A stretch of 64,000 bases of DNA from Streptomyces sp. NBC_00576 (GTDB lineage Bacteria; Actinomycetota; Actinomycetes; Streptomycetales; Streptomycetaceae). The DNA is taken from positions 5,208,001-5,272,000 of the forward strand of contig NZ_CP107780.1 of assembly GCF_036345175.1 (NCBI RefSeq). The letters run 5' to 3'. Made by a program: the position numbers and the translations under genes. Under the pieces are notes generated by a model. That model was not told where the DNA came from, searched no databases, and saw only the letters and a program-made list of their open reading frames with translations. How positions within the stretch are numbered: position 1 is the stretch's first letter; each line of letters opens with the position of its first letter. Shown here one piece after another: positions 1 to 8,400 of this stretch.

Positions 1-296
1 GCGGCGCGGGTACGACGACGACCGCCGCCCGGGCCGGCGCCCCGCAGGTGGTCGTACCCCAGCTCGTGGACCAGCCCTACTGGGGCGCCCGGATCGCCGA
101 GCTGGGCATCGGCGCCGCGCACGACGGTCCGACGCCGACCTTCGAGTCCCTGTCCGCCGCGCTCGGCATCGCCCTGGCCCCCGAGACCCGCGCGCGGGCC
201 ACCACCGTGGCCGCCATGATCCGCACCGACGGCGCGACGGTCGCCGCGAAGCTGCTGCTCGACACGGTCGGCCGCGAGACCTCGGATCGGAGCTGA
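1..296 (+). CDS. Glycosyltransferase family 1, C-terminal fragment (5' end outside window)
   Basis: The reading frame is open from base 3 and runs off the left edge, so about 97 C-terminal residues are seen. The segment GAGTTTTAARAGAPQ followed by VPQLVDQPYWGARI is the nucleotide-sugar binding signature of UDP-glycosyltransferases of the macrolide/MGT type (GT1), where the acceptor is usually a small hydrophobic molecule. The missing N-terminal half would hold the acceptor site, so the acceptor cannot be read. The stop lies 4 bp before the GTG of the HelR-like gene, so the two are very likely co-transcribed. Known rifampin glycosyltransferases (Rgt) of actinomycetes belong to this family; calling this one Rgt is inference from the neighbour only. 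A glycosyltransferase of some other natural product or lipid remains possible. Confidence 0.85.
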   Translation, partial: GAGTTTTAARAGAPQVVVPQLVDQPYWGARIAELGIGAAHDGPTPTFESLSAALGIALAPETRARATTVAAMIRTDGATVAAKLLLDTVGRETSDRS

Positions 297-300
297 TGCC

Positions 301-2562
301 GTGAACCCCCGGACCACCACCGAGACCACCATCCGGACCACCTCCAGGACCAGGAGCACCACCACGTCCACCACCAAGTCCACCACCAGCACGTTCGACC
401 TTCCCGACCGTCTCTCCCCCAAGGCCGACCCGAGGCTGATCGCCCGCGACGAGCGGCACTTCGCCGCCATCGCCGAGTGTCTGGAACAGTCGATCGCCGA
501 ACTGTCCGACCGTCTCGACGCCGAGCGCAGGGCCCCCGGCGGCACCGGCCGCGAGGCGATGGACCGGGACACCGAGATCCACCGGATCACCGCCCGCCTG
601 CGCGCCCTGCGCCGCTTCGGACTGGACCTGTGCCTCGGCCACATGGTCAGTGCGGACGACCCCGAGCAGGCCGTGTACGTCGGGCGGCTCGGCCTCACCG
701 ACAGCACGGGCCGTCGGCTGCTGCTCGACTGGCGTTCGCCCGCCGCCGAGCCGTTCTTCGGGGCCACCCACGGCAACCCGATGGGGCTGGCCAGCCGCCG
801 CCGGTACCGCTGGACCGACGGCCGGATCAGCGACTACTGGGACGAGGTGTTCGCCTCGGACGGGTTCGACGGGCACGCTGCGGCCCTCGACGACCAGTCC
901 GCCTTCATCGCCAGCCTCGGCAGCAACCGGTCGCCCCGGATGCGGGACGTCCTCGGCACCATCCAGGCCGACCAGGACGCCATCATCCGCGCCGGATCAC
1001 GCGGCGCGCTCGTCGTCGACGGCGGCCCGGGCACGGGCAAGACGGTCGTCGCCCTGCACCGCTCCGCCTACCTCCTCTACGCCGACCCCCGCCTCGGTCA
1101 CCGTCGTGGCGGCGTCCTGTTCGTCGGTCCGCACCGGCCCTACCTGGCGTACGTCGCCGATGTCCTCCCCAGTCTCGGCGAGGAGGGCGTGCAGACCTGC
1201 ACCCTGCGGGACCTCGTCGACGAGGGGGCGTCGGCGGCGGTCGAGGCCGACCCGGAGGTGGCCCGCCTGAAGTCGTCCGCGGACCTGGTGAGGGCGATCG
1301 AGAAGGCCGTCGCGTTCTACGAGGAACCGCCCACCCAGGGGATGACGGTCTCGACCCACTGGTCCGACGTCCGGCTGACCGCCGGCGACTGGGCCGTGGC
1401 CTTCGAAGCGGCGCCCGGTGTGCCCCACAACGAGGCCCGCGACCAGGTCTGGGAGGAACTCCTCACGATCCTCGCCGACAAGCACGACAGCGACGACCAC
1501 GACGGCGACCACGGTGTCTCACCCGCCCAGCTGCGCAAGTCGCTCGCGCAGGACCGAGAATTGGTCACCGCCTTCAACCGCGCGTGGCCCCTGCTCGAAG
1601 CGGCCGACCTCGTCTCGGACCTGTGGTCGGTGCCCGCCTATCTGCGGATGTGCGCGCCCTGGCTCAGCCCCGACGAGGTACGGAAACTGCAGCGCGCGGA
1701 CACCCACGCCTGGACCGTGTCCGACCTGCCGATCCTGGACGCGGCACGCCGGCGACTCGGCGACCCGGAGGCGGCCCGGCGAAAGCGCCGGCACGAGAGC
1801 GTCCTCGCCGCCCAGCGTGAGCGCATGACCCAGGTCGTCGACAACCTGATCGACGCCGCCTCCGACTCCGGCGCCGACGGTGACGACGGCGAAGGCCTGG
1901 TGCGGATGCTGCGCGGCCAGGACGCCAAGGTCAGCCTGGTCGACGAGTCCGAACTGACCACCGCCGACCCGGACCTGCTCGCCGGGCCGTTCGCCCACGT
2001 CGTCGTGGACGAGGCCCAGGAACTGACCGACGCGGAGTGGCAGATGCTGCTGCTGCGCTGCCCGTCCCGGAGCTTCACCATCGTCGGGGACCGCGCCCAG
2101 GCCCGGCACGGGTTCACGGAGTCGTGGGAGGAACGGCTGGAGCGGATCGGGCTCGACCGGGTCACCCTGGCCTCCCTGAGCATCAACTACCGGACGCCGG
2201 AGGAGATCATGGCGGAGGCCGAGCCGGTCATCCGGGCCGCCCTCCCCGACGCCAACGTGCCGACCTCGATCCGCAGCGGCGGGGTTCCTGTTGTCCACGG
2301 TTCGGTGTCGGACCTGGATGCCGTCCTCGACACCTGGCTCGCCTCACACGCCGACGGCATCGCCTGCGTCATCGGCGACCCCGGGTTCCGGCCGACGACC
2401 TCACGCGTCCGGTCGTTGACCCCGTCACTGTCGAAGGGGCTCGAATTCGACCTGGTCGTCGTCATCGACCCCGAGACGTTCGGCGAGGGCATCGAGGGGG
2501 CCGTGGACCGCTATGTCGCGATGACCCGGGCGACCCAGCAACTCGTCATCCTCACCCGTTAG
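301..2562 (+). CDS. helR: HelR/HelD-type RNA polymerase recycling ATPase (UvrD-like helicase fold)
   Basis: A 753-residue superfamily-1 helicase-like ATPase. After a Thr/Ser-rich leader of about 40 residues comes a coiled-coil-like N-arm (about 40-130), then GGPGTGKT (Walker A, near 241), VVVDEAQELT (Walker B, near 567), a SINYRTPEEI motif, SKGLEFDLVVV and a closing YVAMTRATQQLVIL, the usual UvrD/HelD set. HelD-class proteins pull stalled or drug-bound RNA polymerase off DNA; the actinobacterial HelR subgroup is known to displace rifamycin from polymerase and give tolerance. GTG at 301 follows GGAG at about 10 nt. It sits 4 bp behind a glycosyltransferase, the arrangement expected for a rifamycin-responsive operon, though the promoter (a rifamycin-associated element) would be outside the window. 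The family call is firm; the drug role is inference. Confidence 0.88.
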   Translation: MNPRTTTETTIRTTSRTRSTTTSTTKSTTSTFDLPDRLSPKADPRLIARDERHFAAIAECLEQSIAELSDRLDAERRAPGGTGREAMDRDTEIHRITARLRALRRFGLDLCLGHMVSADDPEQAVYVGRLGLTDSTGRRLLLDWRSPAAEPFFGATHGNPMGLASRRRYRWTDGRISDYWDEVFASDGFDGHAAALDDQSAFIASLGSNRSPRMRDVLGTIQADQDAIIRAGSRGALVVDGGPGTGKTVVALHRSAYLLYADPRLGHRRGGVLFVGPHRPYLAYVADVLPSLGEEGVQTCTLRDLVDEGASAAVEADPEVARLKSSADLVRAIEKAVAFYEEPPTQGMTVSTHWSDVRLTAGDWAVAFEAAPGVPHNEARDQVWEELLTILADKHDSDDHDGDHGVSPAQLRKSLAQDRELVTAFNRAWPLLEAADLVSDLWSVPAYLRMCAPWLSPDEVRKLQRADTHAWTVSDLPILDAARRRLGDPEAARRKRRHESVLAAQRERMTQVVDNLIDAASDSGADGDDGEGLVRMLRGQDAKVSLVDESELTTADPDLLAGPFAHVVVDEAQELTDAEWQMLLLRCPSRSFTIVGDRAQARHGFTESWEERLERIGLDRVTLASLSINYRTPEEIMAEAEPVIRAALPDANVPTSIRSGGVPVVHGSVSDLDAVLDTWLASHADGIACVIGDPGFRPTTSRVRSLTPSLSKGLEFDLVVVIDPETFGEGIEGAVDRYVAMTRATQQLVILTR

Positions 2563-2565
2563 TTC

Positions 2566-2760
2566 CTAGGCGGACACCGAGGTGACGAACGCGGCGAAGG
2601 CCTCCGGCGTGAGCGTGAGAGCACCCAGGTCGGGGGCCTTTGAGTCGCGGACGGCGATGTGGGGGGTGAGGGAGGCTACTTCGACGCACTCGCCGCCACT
2701 CGTGCCGCTGTAGCTGGACTTACGCCACGCTGCGGCCGTCAGCTGCTGGCTGGTCTCCAT
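2566..2760 (-). CDS. DUF397 domain protein
   Basis: A 64-residue protein that is a single DUF397 domain: the AAWRKSSYSG start, a GGECVEVA core and the VRDSK motif before a short C-terminal helix are the family hallmarks. These small proteins are abundant in streptomycetes and usually sit beside an XRE/DUF5753 DNA-binding protein and an anti-sigma-like ATP-binding protein, acting in developmental or antibiotic regulation. Here the XRE partner is absent and only a relic of an ATP-binding protein remains just upstream on the other strand. It converges on the HelR-like gene with 3 bp between stops. The protein itself looks intact; whether it still works without partners is unknown. Confidence 0.9.
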   Translation of the reverse strand: METSQQLTAAAWRKSSYSGTSGGECVEVASLTPHIAVRDSKAPDLGALTLTPEAFAAFVTSVSA

Positions 2761-2770
2761 AGCGTTCCTC

Positions 2771-2905
2771 CATCACCCAGGCGGGCGCGGACTCCTGATC
2801 GTCGAGGCCGTCACCGACCGCTGGGGCTGGTACAGCCTGCCCACGCATCCCACACGTACCGGAAAGACCGTCTGGTTCGAGTGCGAGAGTAAGGAGTCGG
2901 TGTGA
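2771..2905 (+). pseudogene. Relic of an anti-sigma-like ATP-binding protein (HATPase C-terminus)
   Basis: In the plus frame starting at 2771 the bases read HHPGGRGLLIVEAVTDRWGW, then about 25 residues ending TVWFEC and a stop at 2903-2905. GRGLLIVEAV and the TVWFEC ending are the G2 box and last strand of the Streptomyces HATPase_c regulatory kinases (RsbW/SpoIIAB-like). No start codon or N-terminal half is present, because the DUF397 gene's start abuts the fragment. It is best read as the tail left by a deletion or rearrangement that fused the cluster remnants. It cannot encode a working ATPase. Confidence 0.62.
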
Positions 2906-2962
2906 TGGAAACCATGACATACCCCTCTCCCCCCTCTCCCTCCTCCCACATACCGTGGAGCG

Positions 2963-3283
2963 ATGTCCCCTCTGGTCAGAATCAGCAGCGCGTTCGCGCC
3001 CCGCTTCGCAGAGTTCGCGTTCGAGCCTGCCTTCACGGCGGCCGTGGATCAGCACGTCGCCGAGATCAGGGAACGGATCGCGGCCGGCGGCCCCGGGCTC
3101 GTCCCCCGGCAGCCGCACCGCGAACACCTCACCGACTACGCCCTCGGGTTCCTCGACGCACTCGACGAACTCGACTGGCGTGAACCCGTAGGACACGACT
3201 ACGCGGTGTGCCGCCTCACCGCCATCAGCTGGCTGGTGGAACGGCACAGCCTCCTTGAGGAGAACTCGGAGAACCTCGGCTAG
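2963..3283 (+). CDS. Small DUF6401-like protein
   Basis: A 106-residue soluble acidic protein. The VDQHVAEIRERI segment followed by YALGFLDALDELDW and a Leu-rich C-terminal helix resembles, from memory, the DUF6401 family of small proteins often found near natural-product genes; function is unknown. The ATG at 2963 follows GGAG closely. A 50-base pyrimidine-rich tract (2925-2950) lies just upstream. Its stop overlaps the stop of the convergent winged-helix gene by 4 bp. The family link is tentative because it rests on a short remembered pattern. Confidence 0.6.
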   Translation: MSPLVRISSAFAPRFAEFAFEPAFTAAVDQHVAEIRERIAAGGPGLVPRQPHREHLTDYALGFLDALDELDWREPVGHDYAVCRLTAISWLVERHSLLEENSENLG

Positions 3284-3600
3284 AGCGCCGGATCCGTCGG
3301 GCTCACGATCGCCCGCAGTGCTGCCAGGTGCCCCTGGTAGGCCTGCCGGCCTCGCTCGGTCAGGCGGAGCCAGACGCGCTGGCGGGTGTCGCGGACGGCT
3401 TTGCGCTGTTCGACGTAGCCGGCGTCCATCAGCACGGTGACGTGTTTGCTCAGCACGGAGGCGGAGAGGTCGAGTTGGTTCTGGACCAGGCCGAACTCCG
3501 CCTCGTCGGCGGTGTCCAGCAGGGCGCAGACGCGTAGCCGGTTCGGGGCGTGGATGGTGGTGTCGAACCCCGCCAGCGGGTCGTGGTCCTGGGCGCTCAC
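3280..3600 (-). CDS. Winged-helix transcriptional regulator (HTH_34/MarR-like)
   Basis: A 106-residue protein that is nearly all winged helix: NRLRVCALLDTADEAEF opens helix 1, LSASVLSKHVTVLMDAGYV is the recognition region, and RVWLRLTERGRQAY forms the wing. This is the single-domain HTH_34 (PF13601) type. The GTG start at 3600 overlaps the stop of the upstream membrane-protein gene as GTGA, so translation is coupled and the two form one operon. The repeated TTTCCA half-sites over the upstream start (4082-4147) are the likely operator, making the operon self-regulated. No ligand can be read from the sequence. Confidence 0.88.
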   Translation of the reverse strand: MSAQDHDPLAGFDTTIHAPNRLRVCALLDTADEAEFGLVQNQLDLSASVLSKHVTVLMDAGYVEQRKAVRDTRQRVWLRLTERGRQAYQGHLAALRAIVSPTDPAL

Positions 3601-4088
3601 GTGGTCTTCCGGTGCAGGCGGACGAAGGCGAGGTGGAAGCCGACGGACACGGCGACGCCGATCAGCGAGGCCGCGATCAGCCACACCGGCCGCCCGGTGA
3701 CGCGGAACGCGAGCGCCGACCCCACCAGCAGCACGGGCAGGCCGGCCATGAGCGGCACGGCCGCCCGCTTCGGCAGCACGTCCAGCCGCAGCGCCACCCC
3801 GGTCCTGTCGCGCCAGCCCTTGGCCGCGACGGCCAGCAGCGCCCCGTACACCGCGGTGATCGCCAGCATGACGCCCACCCAGGCGAGGCGCGGCAGCAGC
3901 CAGTCCGTGTCGGCCATGATGCCGCCGTAGGTGATCGGAAGCGCCGCGATGTAGAGCGTGAGCGCGATGAAGAACCAGGTCGGCCATGGTGTGGCCGACA
4001 GTGCCGCGGCGGAGGCCCGGACCTGCTCGGTGTCGGCCAGTGCGGCACGAGCCTGCTCCGGCGTCAGTCGTACCCCGTTTGTTTCCAT
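3597..4088 (-). CDS. Four-helix membrane protein coupled to winged-helix regulator
   Basis: A 163-residue integral membrane protein with a short cytoplasmic N-terminus (METNGVRLTPEQARAAL), then hydrophobic stretches near residues 34-53, 62-80, 98-115 and 122-145, and a basic end RLHRKTT. Pairs of such a membrane protein with a HTH_34 regulator are common in streptomycetes, but the substrate or signal is not known. ATG at 4088 was chosen over upstream in-frame starts because it begins the hydrophilic N-terminus and lies next to the repeated operator-like sequence. The first gene of a two-gene operon. Confidence 0.75.
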   Translation of the reverse strand: METNGVRLTPEQARAALADTEQVRASAAALSATPWPTWFFIALTLYIAALPITYGGIMADTDWLLPRLAWVGVMLAITAVYGALLAVAAKGWRDRTGVALRLDVLPKRAAVPLMAGLPVLLVGSALAFRVTGRPVWLIAASLIGVAVSVGFHLAFVRLHRKTT

Positions 4089-4147
4089 GACGGAAAGCGT
4101 AGCCGATAGTTTCCAGCATGGAAAGATGCGGGTTTCCAGAACGGCAA
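4082..4147. promoter_or_regulatory. Repeated TTTCCA...TGGAAA operator-like sites
   Basis: Three related sites: TTTCCATGACGGAAA (4082-4096), the perfect inverted repeat TTTCCAGCATGGAAA (4110-4124) and a weaker TTTCCAGAACGGCAA (4133-4147). The first overlaps the start codon of the membrane-protein gene. They are the natural candidate operator for the winged-helix regulator of the same operon, by inference. Confidence 0.6.
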
Positions 4148-4195
4148 GTGACGAGCCTTGGTCTAGACCTTGACGTGTCCCGCTCACCAGAGCAG

Positions 4196-4213
4196 CCTGA
4201 GAGCGCTCTCAGG
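4196..4213. promoter_or_regulatory. CebR-like (LacI family) palindromic operator upstream of GH64 gene
   Basis: A perfect 18-bp palindrome, CCTGAGAGCGCTCTCAGG, ends 35 bp before the glucanase start. The known CebR box (cello-oligosaccharide repressor of streptomycetes) is TGGGAGCGCTCCCA; this site keeps the GAGCGCTC core. It is likely the operator by which a LacI-type sugar repressor controls the glucanase. Confidence 0.65.
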
Positions 4214-4248
4214 AAAGCGACGAGCAAGCGACACGAGGAGGGACCAAC

Positions 4249-5484
4249 GTGTTTGCCCAACGGAAAGTGCGGAAAATTCGGAAGGCGCGGAGGGTACGGA
4301 AGGTGCTGGTGCCCCTGGTCGCCGCCGCGGCCGTCGCCACCGGACTCACGGTCGCGGGCCCGGCGCCGTCCCACGCCGAAGCCGCGGTGCCGACCACCAT
4401 CCCGCTGGAGTTCAGGAACAACTCGGGGCGCGGCGACCAGATCTACGTCTACAACATCGGAACCGAGCTCTCGACGGGCCGGCAGGGCTGGGCCGACGCG
4501 AACGGCACGTTCCACGCCTGGCCCACGGGCGGCAACCCGCCGACCCCCGCGCCCGACGCGTCGATCGCCGGACCGGCGAACGGGCAGACGATGACACTCC
4601 GGATGCCGAAGTTCTCCGGCCGCGTCTACTTCTCCTACGGCCAGAAGCTGGTCTTCAGGCTGACCACGGGCGGTCTCGTGCAGCCCGCGGTGCAGAACCC
4701 CTCCGACCCGAACGCGGACATCCTCTTCAACTGGACCGAGTACACGCTCAATGACGCCGGTCTGTGGATCAACAGCACACAGGTCGACATGTTCTCGGCC
4801 CCGTACGCGGTCGGCGTCAAGAACACCGCCGGCGCCGTCAAGAACACCGGCCACCTGAAGGCCGACGGCTACGCGGGCTTCTTCAACGCCCTGAAGGGCC
4901 AGCCCGGCGGCTGGGCCAACCTCGTCAGAACGCGGTCCGACGGCACGATCCTGCGCGCCCTCTCCCCCGGCCACGGCATCGAGTCCGGCGCCCTGCCGCG
5001 CACCGTCATGGACGACTACGTCAACCGCGTGTGGACCAAGTACGCCGGCTCCACCCTGACGGTGACGCCGTTCGCGGACCAGCCGGCCACCAAGTACTAC
5101 GGCCGGGTCTCCGGCAACGTCATGAACTTCACCAACAGCTCCGGCGCCGTCGTCACCACCTTCCAGAAGCCTGACGCCGACAGCATCTTCGGCTGCCACA
5201 AACTCCTGGACGCACCGAACGACCAGGTGCACGGCCCGATCTCCCGCACCCTGTGCGCCGGCTACAACCGCTCCACCCTCCTGACCAACTCCAGCCAGCC
5301 CGACCCGAGTTCGGCCGGCTTCTACCAGGACACGGTGACCAACCACTACGCCCGCAAGATCCACGCCCAGATGGCCGACGGCAAGGCGTACGCCTTCGCC
5401 TTCGACGACGTCGGCAACCACGAGTCGCTGGTCAACGACGGCGCCCCGCAGACGGCGTACATCACGCTCGACCCGTTCAGCTGA
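4249..5484 (+). CDS. Secreted GH64 endo-beta-1,3-glucanase
   Basis: A 411-residue exported enzyme that would hydrolyse beta-1,3-glucan (laminarin, fungal wall glucan), releasing mainly laminaripentaose in characterised GH64 members. A strongly basic N-terminus (QRKVRKIRKARRVRK), a hydrophobic core and an AEA-type cleavage region near residue 44 form the signal peptide. The mature chain starts with VPTTIPLEFRNNSG and carries the thaumatin-like fold pattern of GH64 (IYVYNIGTEL, GRVYFSYGQKL, a long segment ending FAFDDVGNHES). There is no carbohydrate-binding module. GTG 4249 follows GAGGAGGGA. A CebR-like palindrome lies 35 bp upstream. The stop overlaps the convergent WD40 gene by 8 bp. Confidence 0.9.
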   Translation: MFAQRKVRKIRKARRVRKVLVPLVAAAAVATGLTVAGPAPSHAEAAVPTTIPLEFRNNSGRGDQIYVYNIGTELSTGRQGWADANGTFHAWPTGGNPPTPAPDASIAGPANGQTMTLRMPKFSGRVYFSYGQKLVFRLTTGGLVQPAVQNPSDPNADILFNWTEYTLNDAGLWINSTQVDMFSAPYAVGVKNTAGAVKNTGHLKADGYAGFFNALKGQPGGWANLVRTRSDGTILRALSPGHGIESGALPRTVMDDYVNRVWTKYAGSTLTVTPFADQPATKYYGRVSGNVMNFTNSSGAVVTTFQKPDADSIFGCHKLLDAPNDQVHGPISRTLCAGYNRSTLLTNSSQPDPSSAGFYQDTVTNHYARKIHAQMADGKAYAFAFDDVGNHESLVNDGAPQTAYITLDPFS

Positions 5485-8400
5485 GCGAGGGGCCCTGGCC
5501 CTGGGCGCACACCCTCCGGTACGCCACTCCCGGCGCATACGTCCGCCACTGTTCCCGCGAGAGGTCCGCCCCCGTGCCCGCCCGGGCGCACACCTGGGCG
5601 GCCGCCTGTTCCGGGTGCACCGCGTACCGCTGGAGGGGGACATGGGCGCTCCCCGCGTACAGGGTGCCGCTGTCGGCGCTGAAGGCGAGGGTGTCGATCG
5701 GCTCGCCCGGTGTGGTCAGGGGGCCGCCCAGGGGCTGTTGGGTGGTGATGTCCCAGAGCTGGAGTGTGCCGGTGCCGCCCCCGACGGCCAGGGTGGCGCC
5801 GTCCGGGCTGACCGCCAGCGCGCTCACCGCTTCCGGTTCCTTGCCCAGCGGAGCGGGGAAGACGTTGCGCAGGATGCCCGTACGGTCGCTCAACTCCCCG
5901 TCCCACAGGGCGACCCGTCCGGTCAGGTCGCCCGCGGCCAGGCGTGAACCGTCGGTGGCGAAGGCGAGGGCGCTGATCTGTTCGCCCTGGACGAGGCCCT
6001 TGCGGGCGACCTTCCCTGTGCGGGGATCCGCGGTGCGGTTGTCGCCGACAAGGAGGCCGCTTTCGGGGTGGGCGGCCAGGTGGGTGCTGGTCAGGCCGCT
6101 GAGGGTCGTCGTTCTGCGGCCCGTGTCGGTGTCCCACGCCTCGTCGACCGGTTTGCCGAGGACCGGTAGGCGGGCCGCGTACAGGGTGCCGCCGGCTGGG
6201 CCCAACGCGAGGGCGGCCACCGGGGCGGCGGACTCGGGCGTCGCGAGTTCCAGGGTTGCGCGGGCCCGGTTCTGGCCCAGATCCCAGACCGTTAAGCGTT
6301 GCGGGGACGCTTCACGGCCGGGCGCCGAGACACCGTACGCGAGCGCCTTGCCGTCGGGGCTGAACGCGAGGAGGGCCGACGTGTGTTCCGGGATCACCGG
6401 GTCGGCGGGGTCGGCCGACACGGGCGGGGGCGGGGCGGGGAGGGCGCGCAGGAGGCGGCCGTCGGAGGTGGCGCGGAGTTCGAAACGGTAGCCGTCGTCG
6501 AGGAGTTCGGCGGTGGCGTAGGTGCGGGCGTCCGGGCTCACGCGTACCGCCGTCAGCGGGTCCTCGCGCCAGGCGGGCGTGACCGCGAGGCCCAGTTCCA
6601 GGCAGTGGACGGCGCCGCCTTCGAGGTAGCGCAGGGCGGTCCGGCGGGTGGGGTCCCAGGAAAGGCCGTACAGGTGCTGGTTGTTGAGGGGGTGCCGGAA
6701 CACGGGGGCCGCCGGGTCCGACAGGCGCCACACCCGGATCTCCGCGCCGGCGGCGGTCGCGAGGAAGGTGCCGTCCGGGGTGAACGCGGCCCGTTCCGCG
6801 CCCGGTTCGTCGAGGTGGGCGACCCCGCGGGCGGACACCGTGTCCCATACCGTCACGCCGGACTCCGAGAGCGCGGCGAGCCGGTCGCCGCCGGCGCCGA
6901 ACACCAGGGCGGTCCGTTCCGCCTCGTCGCACAGGCCTCGGGTCCGTTGCCAGGGGCCGGGACGGGTGCGGTGGCGGGCGATGTCCCAGACCTGCGGGGA
7001 CCCGCCCGCCGGGCAGACGGCGACCAGGCGGCCGTCCGCGCTCACGGCCTGAGTCACCGACCCGCCCGCCACCCGGCCCCCGAACAGCACGCCGCCGTCC
7101 GTGACCGACCGCAGGCGCACCCGGTCGTCGTCGATGTCGCTCACGACGTAACCGCCCGCCGCGATGTCGATGACGGAGGTGAGGGGGAGAGGACGCGGGT
7201 CGCCGGTCCAGCGGCCGGTGGCCGTGTCCCACAGGCGGATGCCGGCGTCCCCGGCGACCGCGACGACCCTGGCGTCGGGGCCGGCCGCGAGCACCTCGCC
7301 GGCGGGGAGGTGGCCGGAGGCGGTGCGGCGGCCGTCGACGACGTCCCAGGTCCGCCAGGCACGGCCGTCGACGCTGAGCAGCGTACGGCCGTCGTCGGCG
7401 AGGAAACGTGCCGGTCCGTCGCCCGCCGCGGGGTCGGTGAACACGGCGTGTTCCGCCTGGGCGAGGGAGCCGAGCAGCGCCCGGCGGGCCTCGGGCAGCG
7501 GCGAGATCCGCCAGGCGGCGACGCCCAGCAGCATCGCGGTGCGCGGATCGGTCGTCCGCATCGCGTCGGCGATGTCCGCGACCCGGCGCGCGGCGTCGTC
7601 GGTGTGATGGCGCGCGTTGTCGACACTCAGGTGCCAGACGGCCAGCCCGCCCATCAGGGCCACCGCCAGTACGGCGGACAGCGCGCCGACGAGGACCCGG
7701 GAGCGCCGGGTGACGCGGGCGGTGGCCCGGGCCTGCGACGTGCGGGCCGCGAGCGCCGCGTCGAGGAACTCGCGCTCGGGCGGGGTGAGCCGGCCCTGTT
7801 CCCCGGCCGGCTCACCGGCGAACAGTTCCTCGGCGCGGGCCAGTCTGCTGCCCCGGACCAGCGCTCCCGGGTCACGGTCGTGCTCCAGCCAGAGCCGCGT
7901 CTCCTCGGCCAGCCGCCGATGGTGGCGCAGCCACTCCCGGTCCGCCTCGATCCAGTCGCGCAGCCTCGGCCAGCAGGTGATCAGCGCCTCGTGGGCGAGC
8001 TGGACGCCGTCCTCGTCGACGGTGAGGAGCCGGGCGCGGGCCAGGCGTTCCACCACCACGGGCACATGGTGGTCGGTCGTCGACTCGGCCAGTTCGGCCC
8101 GGGTCAGCGGGCGCCGGGTGTCGGCGCCGCCCTGCCCCGGTTCGACCATCCGCAGCAGCAACTGGCGGGTTCTGCGCGCCTGGGCGGGGGTCAGCTGCCC
8201 GTACACCTCCTCCGCGCTCGCCGCGATCGCCCCGCGCACCCCGCCCGCCGCCTCGTACGCGGCCAGCGTCAGCAGCCGGCCCCGGCGACGGCGCCAGGTC
8301 TCCAGCAGCACGTGCGACAGCATCGGCAGCGCGCCCGGCCGGTCGAGGACCTCCTCGACGATCCGCGCGGTCAGCTCCCGCTCGACCAGCAGCCCGACGG

